Source: Davidsoniella eucalypti (taxonomy: Eukaryota; Ascomycota; Sordariomycetes; Microascales; Ceratocystidaceae). Taken from it: a stretch of DNA of 64,000 nucleotides. Both the position numbers and the translations under genes were made by a program. The DNA is taken from contig RMBW01000001.1 of the NCBI GenBank assembly GCA_004009845.1, positions 310,001 to 374,000 of the forward strand, given 5' to 3'. Below the pieces are notes generated by a model that was not told where the DNA came from, ran no database searches, and saw only the letters and a list, made by a program, of their open reading frames with translations. Within the stretch, counting starts at the first letter, position 1. Each line of letters begins with the position of its first letter. Of the stretch, positions 33,670-44,790 are shown one piece after another.

Positions 33670-34805
33670 GATGGGCAGAGTTGTGCTAGTTTATTGTATA
33701 TGTGATAAAAAGAGAGATAAAGAATGAGGAAAGATAGACTTGACTAGAAGAGCCGGAAAACAACAGTCAGTGTGTTGGAAAGTAGAGCGAGAGAATAAGA
33801 AAAGAAAGATGTGAAAGCCACAGCGAGAGACCGGCTAAGCACGATATTAAGAAAGATAAGACGATATGCTAGAAACACTAATGAAGAAGCAAGAGATGCG
33901 ATGTGCCCGTAGGAGGATGCGGAGTGAAGGAAAGAAAAGAAGGAGACTGGCCGATGTACAAAGGTAGGCATAGGAGAATACTTATAAGAAGTTACGCTGA
34001 TCATCCGAAGCCCATACAAAGCCAAGAAAGACCAACACTAGCTAAAGCAAAGGGCAAGACCAGTCAAGTCTTACCCGGAAGATAGGATAGAGTCTGATCT
34101 GAGGGCCCGGTCTTCCAGAGGAAGAGGGGAGGGAAGGCAACAGTCCACCCCCCAGTCTACTCGATACACACCACTTGGTGCCCAGCATCCAAAAATCTCT
34201 AATAGTCCAAGACAAGGTAGAAACCTATATTTTCGCTTTGCTCGTTCTGGCACGCTTTGCCGTGAAAAATATACGGACCAAGGAACCTAGGGAATATATT
34301 CCCCCTCCTAATATCCTCTTGTTAGTCCCAAAGAGTCACGCCCCTGGCTTTGTTGATAACTCTATTTGCTCGCCCTCGTGTTAGTATTGCAGTATATGGC
34401 AATCGATACTCGATCTGGTTCTTGGGGGAGATCTTGTGCATTCCAGACCGTAGCCGTTGGCAATATGCTTCCAGCCAGCTTTGTCGTTCTCTATCCTGTT
34501 CTTCTTTATTTACAGCTTATAGAAAGAACATGAAAGACTAGGTAGAAAAGATGTACTATCATTAGCAAATAATGGCCTCCAGAGAGCAATTACAATGCAT
34601 GAACAAATCGAGCAGAACAAGTTTTCTCTCTTCTCGATTTCCCTATAGACAGTGTCAGGGCATTAAGCAGCCCACCCACTCACACAGACAGACAGATTGG
34701 GATTGTTTCTTTCTTTGGCAACGCAGGATGGCCGGTGAGCCAACATTTCCCCAGTAACATAAAATAGACTATCCCAGCTTCGGAGTTTGGCTGACTTTAT
34801 GTTCC

Positions 34806-34821
34806 TCTCTCTCTCTCTCTC
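34806..34821. repeat. CT dinucleotide microsatellite
   Basis: Eight CT units in non-coding sequence. Confidence 0.85.
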
Positions 34822-34903
34822 GTTTGGTTTCTTCTTACTAGACACAACAGAGATTGGCTAAATACATGTAGTAACGCCGGCTATCGGCGCAGCTGTATCG
34901 ACA

Positions 34904-34935
<32 letters not shown>
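34904..34935. repeat. GTCGTG hexanucleotide tandem repeat
   Basis: About 5.3 perfect copies of a 6-bp unit. It is non-coding, and the 71-codon frame across it codes only for a Val string. It is a likely polymorphic minisatellite. Confidence 0.85.
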
Positions 34936-37900
34936 ATTAGTCGTTCTCTTCGTTCGCCCAATATCTTGCGCCCCAAAACAGTTCAAGAAACTCATCCGGG
35001 GCGCTCATCATCATCGTAGGAGTCTTGGCATTTCCAAGTCCAGGCAAGCGCCCCCGTTTTTGTATTTCTCTTTTCCTTTTCTCTTTATGTCTGTTCGCAC
35101 TACGTTTTCAAAGACATGCTAGGGCCTTTATAAGCCCTGTTCCCAAGTGCCTCCCATCTTTTGGGTTTATTTGCTATAGATATGCAACTTTGTGTATACA
35201 TAAAAATGTGTTGAGCCATATTTCTGCAGACAAACAAAGAAATCGAGCTACGTCAGGACTATTGCAAACAACAGCCGTCATGGATGAAAAGAACAGGCGA
35301 AGAATGGCACAGAAGCATCTCTAGAAGGCTAGGAGAAGCCGCTGTCGGGCAATCCATACGAGGGAGAACAGACCGCTCTGCTAGACGGGCTTCGCTTCTC
35401 TAGCTCTGATTCATTGTTATTGTTGCTTTTCTTCCTATTCTGTTTCCTGCCTTGTATTGTAGCGGACTCCCTTGAAAGATCCCACCCAAACTCGTTACAG
35501 CATGCTACAGAGGCCTAACAGCCTACATGGCGACGGTCTACTGTCTCAGTTGTATCGTTTCTCTAGCTCTTGGCTTATGCCATAATTGCCTGCGGAATAG
35601 TATCAAATACGATACAACCCTTCTAAGCCCCATCAAAGCCTCGAGAGACTTGCTGCCGATATGGCAAGAGGGCCTCTTTCTTTCCTTTTCCTTTCCCTTG
35701 TCGCGCTCGCTTCGCGTCCACCTCGGTGTCCAAAACGAAGGCATTAGCCTTGGAGTCGAGATTATTAGCTCTGCCAAGTGGGTTTTCTCGTGAAAGATAA
35801 TCTCTCTGTCCAATATAAACCGGGCAAGTTATCCGTTACAAGTCGTATCGTTCGCAGTTAAGCTTTGTATCAGTAGTCAACTCTGCCTAGCGCCGGTGTA
35901 TGGACGGTAGCATTTTGCTTTAAACTCTTATTCCTTCGCTACTACAACAAGTATTTCACATCCATTCTCTATCTAGCTAACGCTTAAGAACGCCCACCTC
36001 CGCAGTAAAACAGATGGAGTCTCGTTAGGCCCAAAATGTCAGTAGTTAGCGTGACAATAAATACTATATTTCATTAATCGCCCGCCCCTGGAACCTGAAC
36101 GTTACCTTCTATTCTGTGTCTAGCTGGCAAGAAATCTCGAGTCATCTGACAGCAGAAACACCGGATCAGCTATTTGTAACTACAGCTACTGCTCTAGCGA
36201 TGACATCGTTAAACTCAAATTAGAGTCATAAGGTTAATATAGCGTGCTCTACTAGCGCACCTTCAGTGGCTGGGGGCTCTCTGCTAGTGCCTATTCGTTT
36301 CCTTTATTGTGCCTGGTATTCTACCTTTAGAATAAATAAACGAGAAATTAGGGAATCAAAGAGAACCGATGAAAAAAGAGGCCCTTGCAGAACAGCCGGT
36401 GATGACCTCACAACGCGAGAAAACTGGAATACGGTCCAGCCCGAGCAACTAGGACTGGAAACAGAAGAAATACGAGCAAAAATGTCACGCGTCTTGGTAA
36501 CGAGAGCATTGAACATAGAAACAGGAATCAGATCTGCAGCATTGCTCTTGTTCTTCGTATGATGAGGTGAGTTCTTTAGGCAAAAACAAGCAGGAAAGCA
36601 GGAAAGCACCCTTGGGCTCATTTTCCTGTACTGAAGCCCGGTTTCTCTATTCTCATTCTTTATCTCAATGTGCAATCATGAGGCTGGATTCTACTAACTC
36701 ATCATGACCTTTCTTGTGTTATTACAAATTGACTAACAAGTCCTTGCCCTATCTTATCTTATACCATATTTTTGTTTTTCCAAGAACAAAGCCTCAAACC
36801 TAAACTATCAATATACTCGACTTAATCAGCAGGTCACACTAGCAAATGCCAATTTCATGGCGTAATTTTGATAAAGGGAAAGAAATATCTGAAGCAATAG
36901 ATATCACATTTGTGCATACATATAGTTGTACGCTTGCTTCTCATATACACATATGTACTTGTGCCTATGCCAGTATTATGTGTAGCCCCCTTCCTCCTAA
37001 CGGTAGTATACAATTTAGTGACAGGCGTTGAAACACTAAGCCAGCTGCCCCAGGCTTCCTCTTCAACTAAAGCGATCACTGCTGGGGGATTGGATGGTTT
37101 AGTCTGTTCGACCTTTTGTGCCCGTTACATCACTGGCAGGCAGGTGCACGCAATAACAAGGGGACAGCGTTTCCAATTGGCTTTATTCTTGGCTGGTCAG
37201 TCCAATTACTGATTGATGAGCACAAAGACCAGTTTGATGAATGAGCCATTATCTGTGTATCAGTCCAGTCCAGTCGTACCGATCCAAGATATACATATAG
37301 ATCAAGCAAGAATATTAGAGTTTTACTTTGGCCATCACATCACACAGCTTACATAGTAAGCCAGAAACAAAACAGATAGATCTTCTTCTTCATCGTGCAA
37401 AAGAACCCTTCCAATCATAAATCTAGACTTGGCCAACTTGGCTCAGAAAACGCGTTAACAAACTCCAGGTCCCCTAGTCTAGTTTCCATAATATTAGATA
37501 ATGGAGAAGGCTTGTGAGTGATCCCACAATGCAGGAACCCCTAAACAGCCTCTATCGTCATGCACCCTAGTGTCAAATACATAAGAGACTCTCTTCTCTT
37601 CCTCTTTATTCTTGCTTAGTTGGTACATACAAGATAGTTTTGAAGAATACCTCCTCTTGTCCCATTCAAATGCAGGGGGTTAATCCACTTGTTTTCCCTC
37701 TCGACGCTGCCTTCAGATCTCAGCACCAATAAAATAAGCAGAATTCATGCCAATGCTACCGATTTGTTACTGTGACCACCGTAAGACGCCCTCTTGTCGG
37801 ATATGGATGAGCCCGTGCTACGACGAAAACAAATGTTGCCTGCCATCTTCGTAAGTTCACGTACATGTATACATGTAGCCTATGATGTATGATGCGCGTG

Positions 37901-38390
37901 TCGCTCGGTTTAAGATGCTAATGCTAAATCTTGGCTGTCCACCCATAATGTCACAAAACGCCTCAAAAACCCTAAAACCCCTCAAAACCTAAAAGCCACC
38001 AACTAACCCTACATCTGTCGTCTGAAGAATGGATCAGGGTCTCTGATAACCGCCTATCTTGGAAAAGACAACAAGAGAGTTCACATAGCACAAACCCTGT
38101 GACTCCAAATCTGGCTGGTCTATTGGCGTTTACCGCACACGGCAGGTCTCACCCACAATAGACTCGCTTCATCGCTTGTGGCATGTGATACCTTTCATGT
38201 GTGTGATATTGTATCAAATGGGCAGTCACAACTCATAAGGGATCCAGTGATCCGTGTATCACATTCCGATAGAAGCGTATTCGCTGCGAGCATTGTCATC
38301 ATATCATAGCTCCTGGTGTTTTTTTCCCTTCCCATGAGGACTAATTGAATTCGTAATTCATAGTTCTCGGCATATCCATTGCCGTTTTCT

Positions 38391-38391
<1 letters not shown>

Positions 38392-38426
<35 letters not shown>
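38392..38426. repeat. T35 homopolymer
   Basis: Thirty-five consecutive T. It could be the A-tail of a minus-strand retroposed sequence, but I found no target-site duplication around it. Confidence 0.8.
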
Positions 38427-38427
<1 letters not shown>

Positions 38428-39104
38428 TCTTGGCTTTCAGCTGAAGTCTCTCCCTTTTGCATTCTGCATAACATCTAGATATTCTCATTGGAAATAGATT
38501 GCAGTGCCGCTCTATCAATATCTCGAGTATTATATTCCAGCATTTCTATCGTCTAGGTTTATCGACCCGAAATATGTTAGCGCCAAAGATATAGCTAAAT
38601 TTGAGCACTACAAAGATTAAGCTTCACGCCGGGTGCAAAAACTCGCCCTAGATGGATCATTAGCAGCCGGAATGCAGTCATGATAGATAAGATATATGTA
38701 GTATATGTATGCATACACAATCTATGTAAATTCGCGTGTAAAGATCAGTATTGAATATAACTATCGTGCCAAATCAAGAACACACCAAACTTAAACCCAG
38801 ATAAGCTCTAGATCTGTGACGTGAATTGCTTCACATGAAGCTATTCTTAAATATGTGGGCATTCCTTCATCAGGTACCAATTTAGAAATTCAACAAGCGA
38901 AATCTTTCAGAGAATAACTTTGATTAACTTTAAATTCAAAGATAGAAGTTACATCTACTTTTCTGGATATCGATCGTTGGCAATCTAATCAGTTATTTTA
39001 GCCTTCTCAGGAAGTTTTTGGTGATCATTACAAGTATGTATAACTATAAGTTGTTCACATATTGTTTAGTGGAGAATTACACGGACATGATTTAGGTGTT
39101 GCTT

Positions 39105-40590
39105 GATGATGATGATGATGCTTTTATTTATAGTCTAGAGATTTATCTAAGAGTTCCCTCGACCCTCTGCAGTGGCTGTGCCTGTTTTTGTGCCTTTTTT
39201 GCCAGTGTTCTTCGACCTTTCATAATTTTTATTTTCCACCTGAATGTGTTGTCTCTAATGGCCGCCTGTTTATAGAACCATTCTCGAAGTCTTGCCTATG
39301 CCTATTCCGTAAACCACCTATAAGCTCCTACTATAGACATGGAATGTTCCCGAGTGCATTTGACCGAGACTTTTGCCCGTGCATCGGTCTCGTTGCCGCC
39401 GATTCCCTTGTGTCCGAGGGTCCAGATGCAGTAAACCTTCCTGCCTTTTTCAATGTCTGAATAAGCTTCTCTTGGCCTCATCGATTGCCTCTTGGGAGGA
39501 TCCTGCCTTGTTGTATGATCCATTTATACGGGATACCTGTTGTCAAGGCAGATCTAGATTTTTGTATACTTATCCGTCAAGGTCGGGATGAGGTCTTTGA
39601 GTCCATGTAGTATCGCTAATATTTCTGTGTCTATGGCCTCTTTCCATCTGCCCCCGAGTATGATCCGTCTAGGATAGTTGTTGCTCCTTTTTCCGCAGTC
39701 CATCCTGAACCTATATATCCCTCCGAGTTTTTGAAGCCATCCGTGTATAGCCAGATGTCGGAGGAGGGGCAGGATTCCTTGTGTCGTAGGTGTGCCCCTG
39801 CTGCTAAATCCTTTTCTTTCCCGGTGACTATCGCACTCGCCGGTGGGATGTCAGTTATTATGGAAAAGCCTTTTACTTGCCCTTACCTTGGCGGAGGTTC
39901 CGGGAGGAAGTGGGAGATGGTACCGTCTTCCGTGGCCATACCGCACTGCTCGCAGTGAATACTTGTCGTCCAGTTGGTACCATCTAATAGCCTCCCTTGT
40001 GACCGCGTTGTCCATTATAAGTCCTGCGGGGGGGCATGTTTTTGCCAGCATGTGAATAAACGCCGATGATGTCGTCCTGTAGGCCGGGAGTGCAGCCAAT
40101 AGTGCTTTCTGGAGTGCCTTTTCAAGTACTGCTTTGTCTATGTTTCCTCTTTCTCCCGGTTTCCACCAAGTTGCAGCTGCATATGTCATCACAGGTACAA
40201 AAATTGGTCTGACCACTTGTATGAGTTCCTTCACAGATCCTCCGAGCTTGCAGCCTTTGGGGATATAGTGCACCAGCCGATCTTTCCATTTGTAAGGCTA
40301 TTCCCTTCATGGTGCCTGAAACTTAGAGTCCTGTCAACCCAGACGCGCTGTTCTTCGGCGTCTCTGTGATCCTTGGGATTCCATCTATCACTAGGTCGGG
40401 ATTCTCTTTGGCAGAGGTTCCGCTGGTGATGTAGATCAAGCCTGTTTTCTTATGGTCCAGCTTTAGGCCATTCTTTGTACACCAGTCCACCGTGTGCTTC
40501 AGTACTTTCTCGAGTCTGCTTGTTGAGTAGTCCTTTCCACTGATTCACCATATACCGTCATCCATGTAGCCCTTAGGGTTTCTAGGCCAC
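39105..40590 (-). mobile_element. Decayed, 5'-truncated non-LTR retrotransposon (RT and RNase H remnants)
   Basis: Minus-strand reading gives, in order, the reverse-transcriptase catalytic box GYMDDG (codons at 40557-40568), the following RT block (TVDWCTKNGLKLDHKKTGL), a shifted frame with WVDRTLSFRHH, the C-terminal RT/thumb stretch (RPIFVPVMTYAAATWW and PAYRTTSSAFIHMLAK), then RNase H pieces: WLYTDGF (39736-39752), DTEILAILHG, ICLDNR and WTLGHKGIGGNE (about 39389-39430). It ends with a TAA at 39143-39145, a short 3' UTR and a (CAT)n tail (plus-strand GAT repeats at 39105-39120). Stops and frameshifts break it in several places, so it is inactive. The RT fingers/palm upstream of YMDD, the endonuclease and ORF1 are missing. 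RT with a downstream RNase H is the layout of the Tad1/I groups of fungal non-LTR elements. The left boundary is firm; the right one (about 40590) is estimated. Confidence 0.85.
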
Positions 40591-42233
40591 TTATGTTACT
40601 TAACATGTCAGCTAATTTGGCTAGCTGTTGAACACTTGTGTACAGATATTGTGTGTATGTATGTACATGTAACACAACCTTTTTTTCAGCCACAATGTGG
40701 CGTTGATATATTTTCGACATTGAAAGTTGAGGCTGATGTAATGATTAGTCGCTGATAAACAATTCCATTAGAAGAGCAACTACTACAGGTAGTATTAACC
40801 AAGTCAATCGTGTAACATATAAATATATGATGACTGGTAGAAATAAAAATTTCAACTACAACACAAACTAAAATTGCCTGACTTCTAGAAGATAAATCCA
40901 ACGTTGCGTTCATATGTTCATGGTAAGCTGTGGATCTGTAAGCGGGTCTAACCCAGCTCAGCCTCAAAACGCTGCTAAAATTATCTACCAAGTTATTCCT
41001 CCGGTCATGATGTGCCGAACTGACATCATTGAACAGAACCATTACTCAAGATTACCATTGACTGGGTTCTAAAAATATGTCCGATAGGCACGTTGTTTTT
41101 TTTCTTCTTCCTTTACAAGCCATCTCTACATACAGATATGTACATGTACTAAAGATGGTATTAGTTACCATAGCTGTGACATTTTCAATCAAGTTGTTTT
41201 TGGTACATGTTCCCTTTGAACCATCAAATGAATTCCAAAGAACCGACAGAAACGGACATACTACACCCTAGAGGCGTTTTGTAGTTAGAGCTTGAAAATT
41301 TTCTCCTAGAACCTGTTCTTAAGCCTACACCGCAAAACGCGCTTACTCTATGACAGCAGAAGAGACGATCTAGGCCTGGGCGTCTCTTCTGCTCTTGTTT
41401 ACAGAGCAGGACTATGAACTTGCTATTGCCAAAAAAAAAAAAAGAAGAAGATGGACAATTCATCGTAAAATACACTAGAGGCCCTTTCTTCCTGTCATGG
41501 CTTTGTTGTTTTCAAAGAGCACAATGTAAAAGCTTGAAAAGAGAGGCTCTTTTTAAATAATCCGAACTTGGGACTAATTAGCTCCAGATCCTGGAGTGAA
41601 TCTTTCCATCGTGTGTTAATCCTTTGCCCTGCTAATTGGTAGGAGGCAAAAAAACATGCAACTCATCAATATCAAGGCCACTTGCAAATATGGCGCCCTA
41701 TGCTTTTTCAGGACAAGTTCTGCTGCTATTCACATAATAGCAGTCATGATTTTTCTTTGTTTCCGCGTTTTCAAGTAAATAAGCCCCTGTGGTACAATGT
41801 ACTCAGTGCCTGTAACGCCATGTATTTTGGAAGTTTTGTTATCAGTATAAAGTCTTTGTTGAGCGCGTCAAAGACAAGGCAAAGTACTTGTTCCCTTTTT
41901 AATGGTAAAATGAAACTGGGGCTCTTTCGACGTAAGGAGACGAACATAACCATTTCATCTTGGTTGTTGGTTTAGTTGACAGTGTGACCTATCTATCCTC
42001 TCTATAGACGAAATACCAGATAACGAGGAATACGAAAACCACACGACATTTACAGTATCAAAACGAGACGGCGATAGCCTCAATAAACCATTTCCTTTCA
42101 TGGGAGTTTCGATATTTGAAGACATTCGATTCACGCGGAGAGAAACTTCAAAGAAATCTAACCGAGCCTTGGATATCTGACCGTCTTTGATGAACCCCAA
42201 CTACATCCGACGAAAGAAATAAACGCATTCACG
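40591..42233. other. 1.6-kb spacer upstream of the GT25 gene
   Basis: Non-coding and AT-rich. The right half is the promoter and leader of the GT25 gene. The 118-codon frame at 40686-41042 (-) has no recognisable domain and is probably chance. An A13 run lies near 41431. Confidence 0.5.
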
Positions 42234-43813
42234 ATGGCGGTGTCGTTGGGTAATGGCACCCATGTGCAGTTCTCTCGCCGTTACCTCGTTGTGCTCACTC
42301 TCATACTCGTATCTTTTGTTTTTCTTGGCTACCAGCGTGCCGAGACTTTGACTCAGATCAAAGAATACGGAGCCCCCATCGTGGGAATGGGCGCTCCTAA
42401 GATGTCTAGGGAACCCGATTATGGCCGCGGCTACGATGCAAACCTCGAAGCTCTATCCATGCGGGCTGCTGGAAACGAGACGCTGGGATTCCAGGAGATC
42501 CGCTGGATCAATGTTCCTGGACGATACGATCGCCGTGATGCTGCTGTCTTGCAGGCATATCTTACCGGACTGAAGTTCAAAGAACAAGCCGCTGTTACTC
42601 CGGATATGATGCCTGCAAATGGCCACCCACCGACCGAAAACCCTGGCCGTCTTGCCGGCGGCGAGCTAGGCTGTTGGCGTGCTCATGCAAATGTAGGTGA
42701 ACCCCAAGCTCAACTACAGCAAGGACTAGCATGTTCAAACATCCGTCTGTTACCAGCTAAGCTAACTTCCATTATAAAATGGCCCAATAGGTCTGGTCCG
42801 ACGTACTGAAAGATCGTACTGGACCCATTCTCATCCTCGAAGCCGATGCAATCTGGGATCATGACACACGCATCGCTGCTGCCATCGCCAACCGGGAGTT
42901 TGTCAAGTTCTTGAGCAAGATCAACTCAGTTCCACGCCGTGGTAGCTTCTGGCCAGAACATGTCCCTGGAAGCGCAGCTGACTCGCAGATCGTGTACAAC
43001 CCCTCTGATCCATGGCTGTCGGAACACTGGGATATGCTGCAATTCGGTACCTGCAACGAGGGTGGCGCAAACGAGGATGTGTTCCTCACGTGGAAAGACG
43101 ATACCGTCGTCCCCGGTTTCGAACATGGCCCGATAAAGCTTCAGGCAGAGCGTGCTGTACGGGCATCCGGAGGCCCTGTGTGTACGACTGCATATGCGAT
43201 CTCGCAGCGCGGCGCGGCAAAGCTGCTGGTACGCACTGCGATGAATATGAACGAGCCCATCGACCTCATCATCGAGAAGATGGTCCACAAGAAGGAATTG
43301 CTTTCATATGACATCCTGCCTGTCATGTTCGCACAATGGGATTACAAGGCAAACCTCGGTTTGGAGCATCGAAAGTCTGATATCAACCCGAACTTGCGTC
43401 GCCGTGATAGTGAGTCATTGCCTAATGACGCCTCGACATCGTCACTCGAGATAGAAAGCTCGGCTGAGGATAAGACCAAAGACATAACTACCTCTGACGA
43501 GTTGCACACTGAGCAATCAGAGGAACCAAAGATTTCTGAACAGAGCCGGGCCGAGAAAGACGAAATAGAGAAGCAGGACCGTATGAAAGGATGGCAAGAG
43601 GCACTGCTCTCGAGAAGTGTTTGGCGGGTTGGTGAAAAGTACGATAACTGGGCGAAGATGAAAGAGCCGACACTAGAGACAGCATACGCGCGTATCTTTG
43701 GAGATGAAGATCTTGGATTGGAACAGTGGGTTATCGATGCAGCAAAGTATCAGACAACACATGTTCTTACACCGCCAGCTCATCCTCATCAAGCGAAGAA
43801 GCCTACTACTTGA
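42234..43813 (+). CDS. GT25-family (LPS-type) glycosyltransferase, type II membrane protein
   Basis: CDS join(42234..42692,42791..43813), 493 residues, one 98-nt phase-0 intron (GTAGGT donor, GCTAAC branch, AATAG acceptor). Residues about 16-34 form a signal anchor after a short basic cytoplasmic tail, giving Golgi or ER luminal topology. GT25 signatures follow: the WINVPGRYDRRDA start, GELGCWRAH at about 143-151 (the family's GxxGC-SH position), ILILEADA at 166-173 at the usual metal-binding EDD position, and CTTAYAISQRGAAKLL further on. The last 110 residues are a charged, Ser/Glu-rich extension. Family members transfer galactose or other hexoses using nucleotide sugars. The acceptor in filamentous fungi is unknown. 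The EDD motif reads Glu-Ala-Asp, so one acidic residue is replaced. The start ATG is the first in the frame and fits the anchor. Confidence 0.87.
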
Positions 43814-44718
43814 TTGACGAGAAGAAGATCTGAGTACAACAGTCAGCTCGAGGCAAGCCGGCTGTCCGTTCTCCTAATGTTTTTGGTTTAATATTCATTA
43901 CTTTATCACTTTATTTTCAGTTACCCCCTATAATTCACAATAGTTTACGTCGTCACCAGACTTCTCCATCACGACTATAGACGTGAGCGTCATTTGACAT
44001 CAAAAACATAATATCCCCCACTTCTCGGTACGTATGAACAAATTAACATACGCAAGCGGTTTGCAGTTGTTTTGTGAACACTCCCCTTTTGGGATGCTTT
44101 GATACCATATTGGCTTTAGAGCTGAACGCCTCAGCCAAAGCTTCTATAAGGTATAGAACATAGGACAGAGAATGGTACGTGTGGAGATATGGCTCCTAGT
44201 ATGAATCTGAATGAAGAGCGAGGTAGGCTGTCAAGACGAAAAGAGAAGCTCATAATTAGTTTCGATCACGCAACACATATAAAAGGAACTTGTGCTAATA
44301 GTAGAACTGCGGCGATGTAACAAGTGCTGGTATCACGTGACACAAAATGAGGGTGAAAATAGCGGATGATCACCAAATGGAAGGGAAACATGTGCAGTTG
44401 GAAGAAAGTAGAACTTTTGGAGTATTCGATCTCTAGTTCTGGTTCTATAATGAAGTGAAGAGGGGAACGGTTGAACGAGACTTTATCGAGAGGCACAATC
44501 AGTGAGTAATGTAGCATTGTGATATGTATATGCCGTGTGGAGGAGAATAGAGGAGGCCTAGAGTCAAACCTAGCGACACTCTGGTGAAAGAATGACTAGA
44601 AGTAGTGATGATGATATTTTATTTTACTATGACCGATAGTTAATCAAAAAGAAAAAGGCATGTATATCCACGATCCGCAAAAACACGACTAAAAGAAGCC
44701 GGCAAAAATGAATAGAGC
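43814..44718. other. Spacer between the GT25 gene and the tRNA gene
   Basis: The first 100-200 bp is 3' UTR-like T-rich sequence. Nothing else is recognisable. A GATGATGAT/TTTTATTTT stretch near 44604 resembles the retrotransposon tail only weakly. Confidence 0.5.
44704..44708 (-). terminator. RNA polymerase III terminator of the initiator tRNA gene
   Basis: Five T on the minus strand, 10 nt after the tRNA 3' end, which is the normal Pol III stop signal. Confidence 0.7.
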
Positions 44719-44790
44719 TAGCAACACCTCGTTTCGATCAAGGGACCTCCGGGTTATGAGCCCGGCGCGCTTCCACTGCGCCACGTTGCT
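44719..44790 (-). tRNA. Initiator tRNA-Met (CAT), no intron
   Basis: A full 72-nt cloverleaf can be folded. The acceptor stem AGCAACG/TGTTGCT has an A1-U72 first pair and one G-U pair next to the junction; discriminator is A. The D arm is GCGC-AGTGGAA-GCGC, the anticodon arm CCGGG-CTCATAA-CCCGG with anticodon CAT, and the T arm CCTTG-ATCGAAA-CGAGG. The A1-U72 pair and the T-loop ATCGAAA (A at 54 and 60 instead of TTCGAAT) are eukaryotic initiator features. It is a stand-alone Pol III gene in a spacer, and its internal A and B boxes are intact. Confidence 0.96.

Larger units (their letters stand above)
33670..39104. other. 5.4-kb spacer upstream of the Crh gene
   Basis: Promoter side of the Crh gene, then non-coding sequence. 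The only structured items are a CT repeat (34806-34821), a GTCGTG hexamer array (34904-34935), a T35 run (38392-38426) and a short stretch at about 37945-37990 with CCCTAAA/CCCCTCAAAA words that loosely resembles telomeric repeats. Open frames (up to 123 codons near 36.3-36.7 kb) lack motifs. Confidence 0.5.

Noticed and set aside
40591..40601. TTATGTTACTT as a possible target-site duplicate of AGGTGTTGCTT at the left end of the decayed retrotransposon
   Set aside because: Only 7 of 11 bases match. The right boundary of the element remains an estimate.
44604..44635. GATGATGAT followed by TTTTATTTT, resembling a third copy of the retrotransposon 3' tail
   Set aside because: Similarity beyond the simple repeat is weak and no target-site duplication is visible, so it is not called as an insertion.
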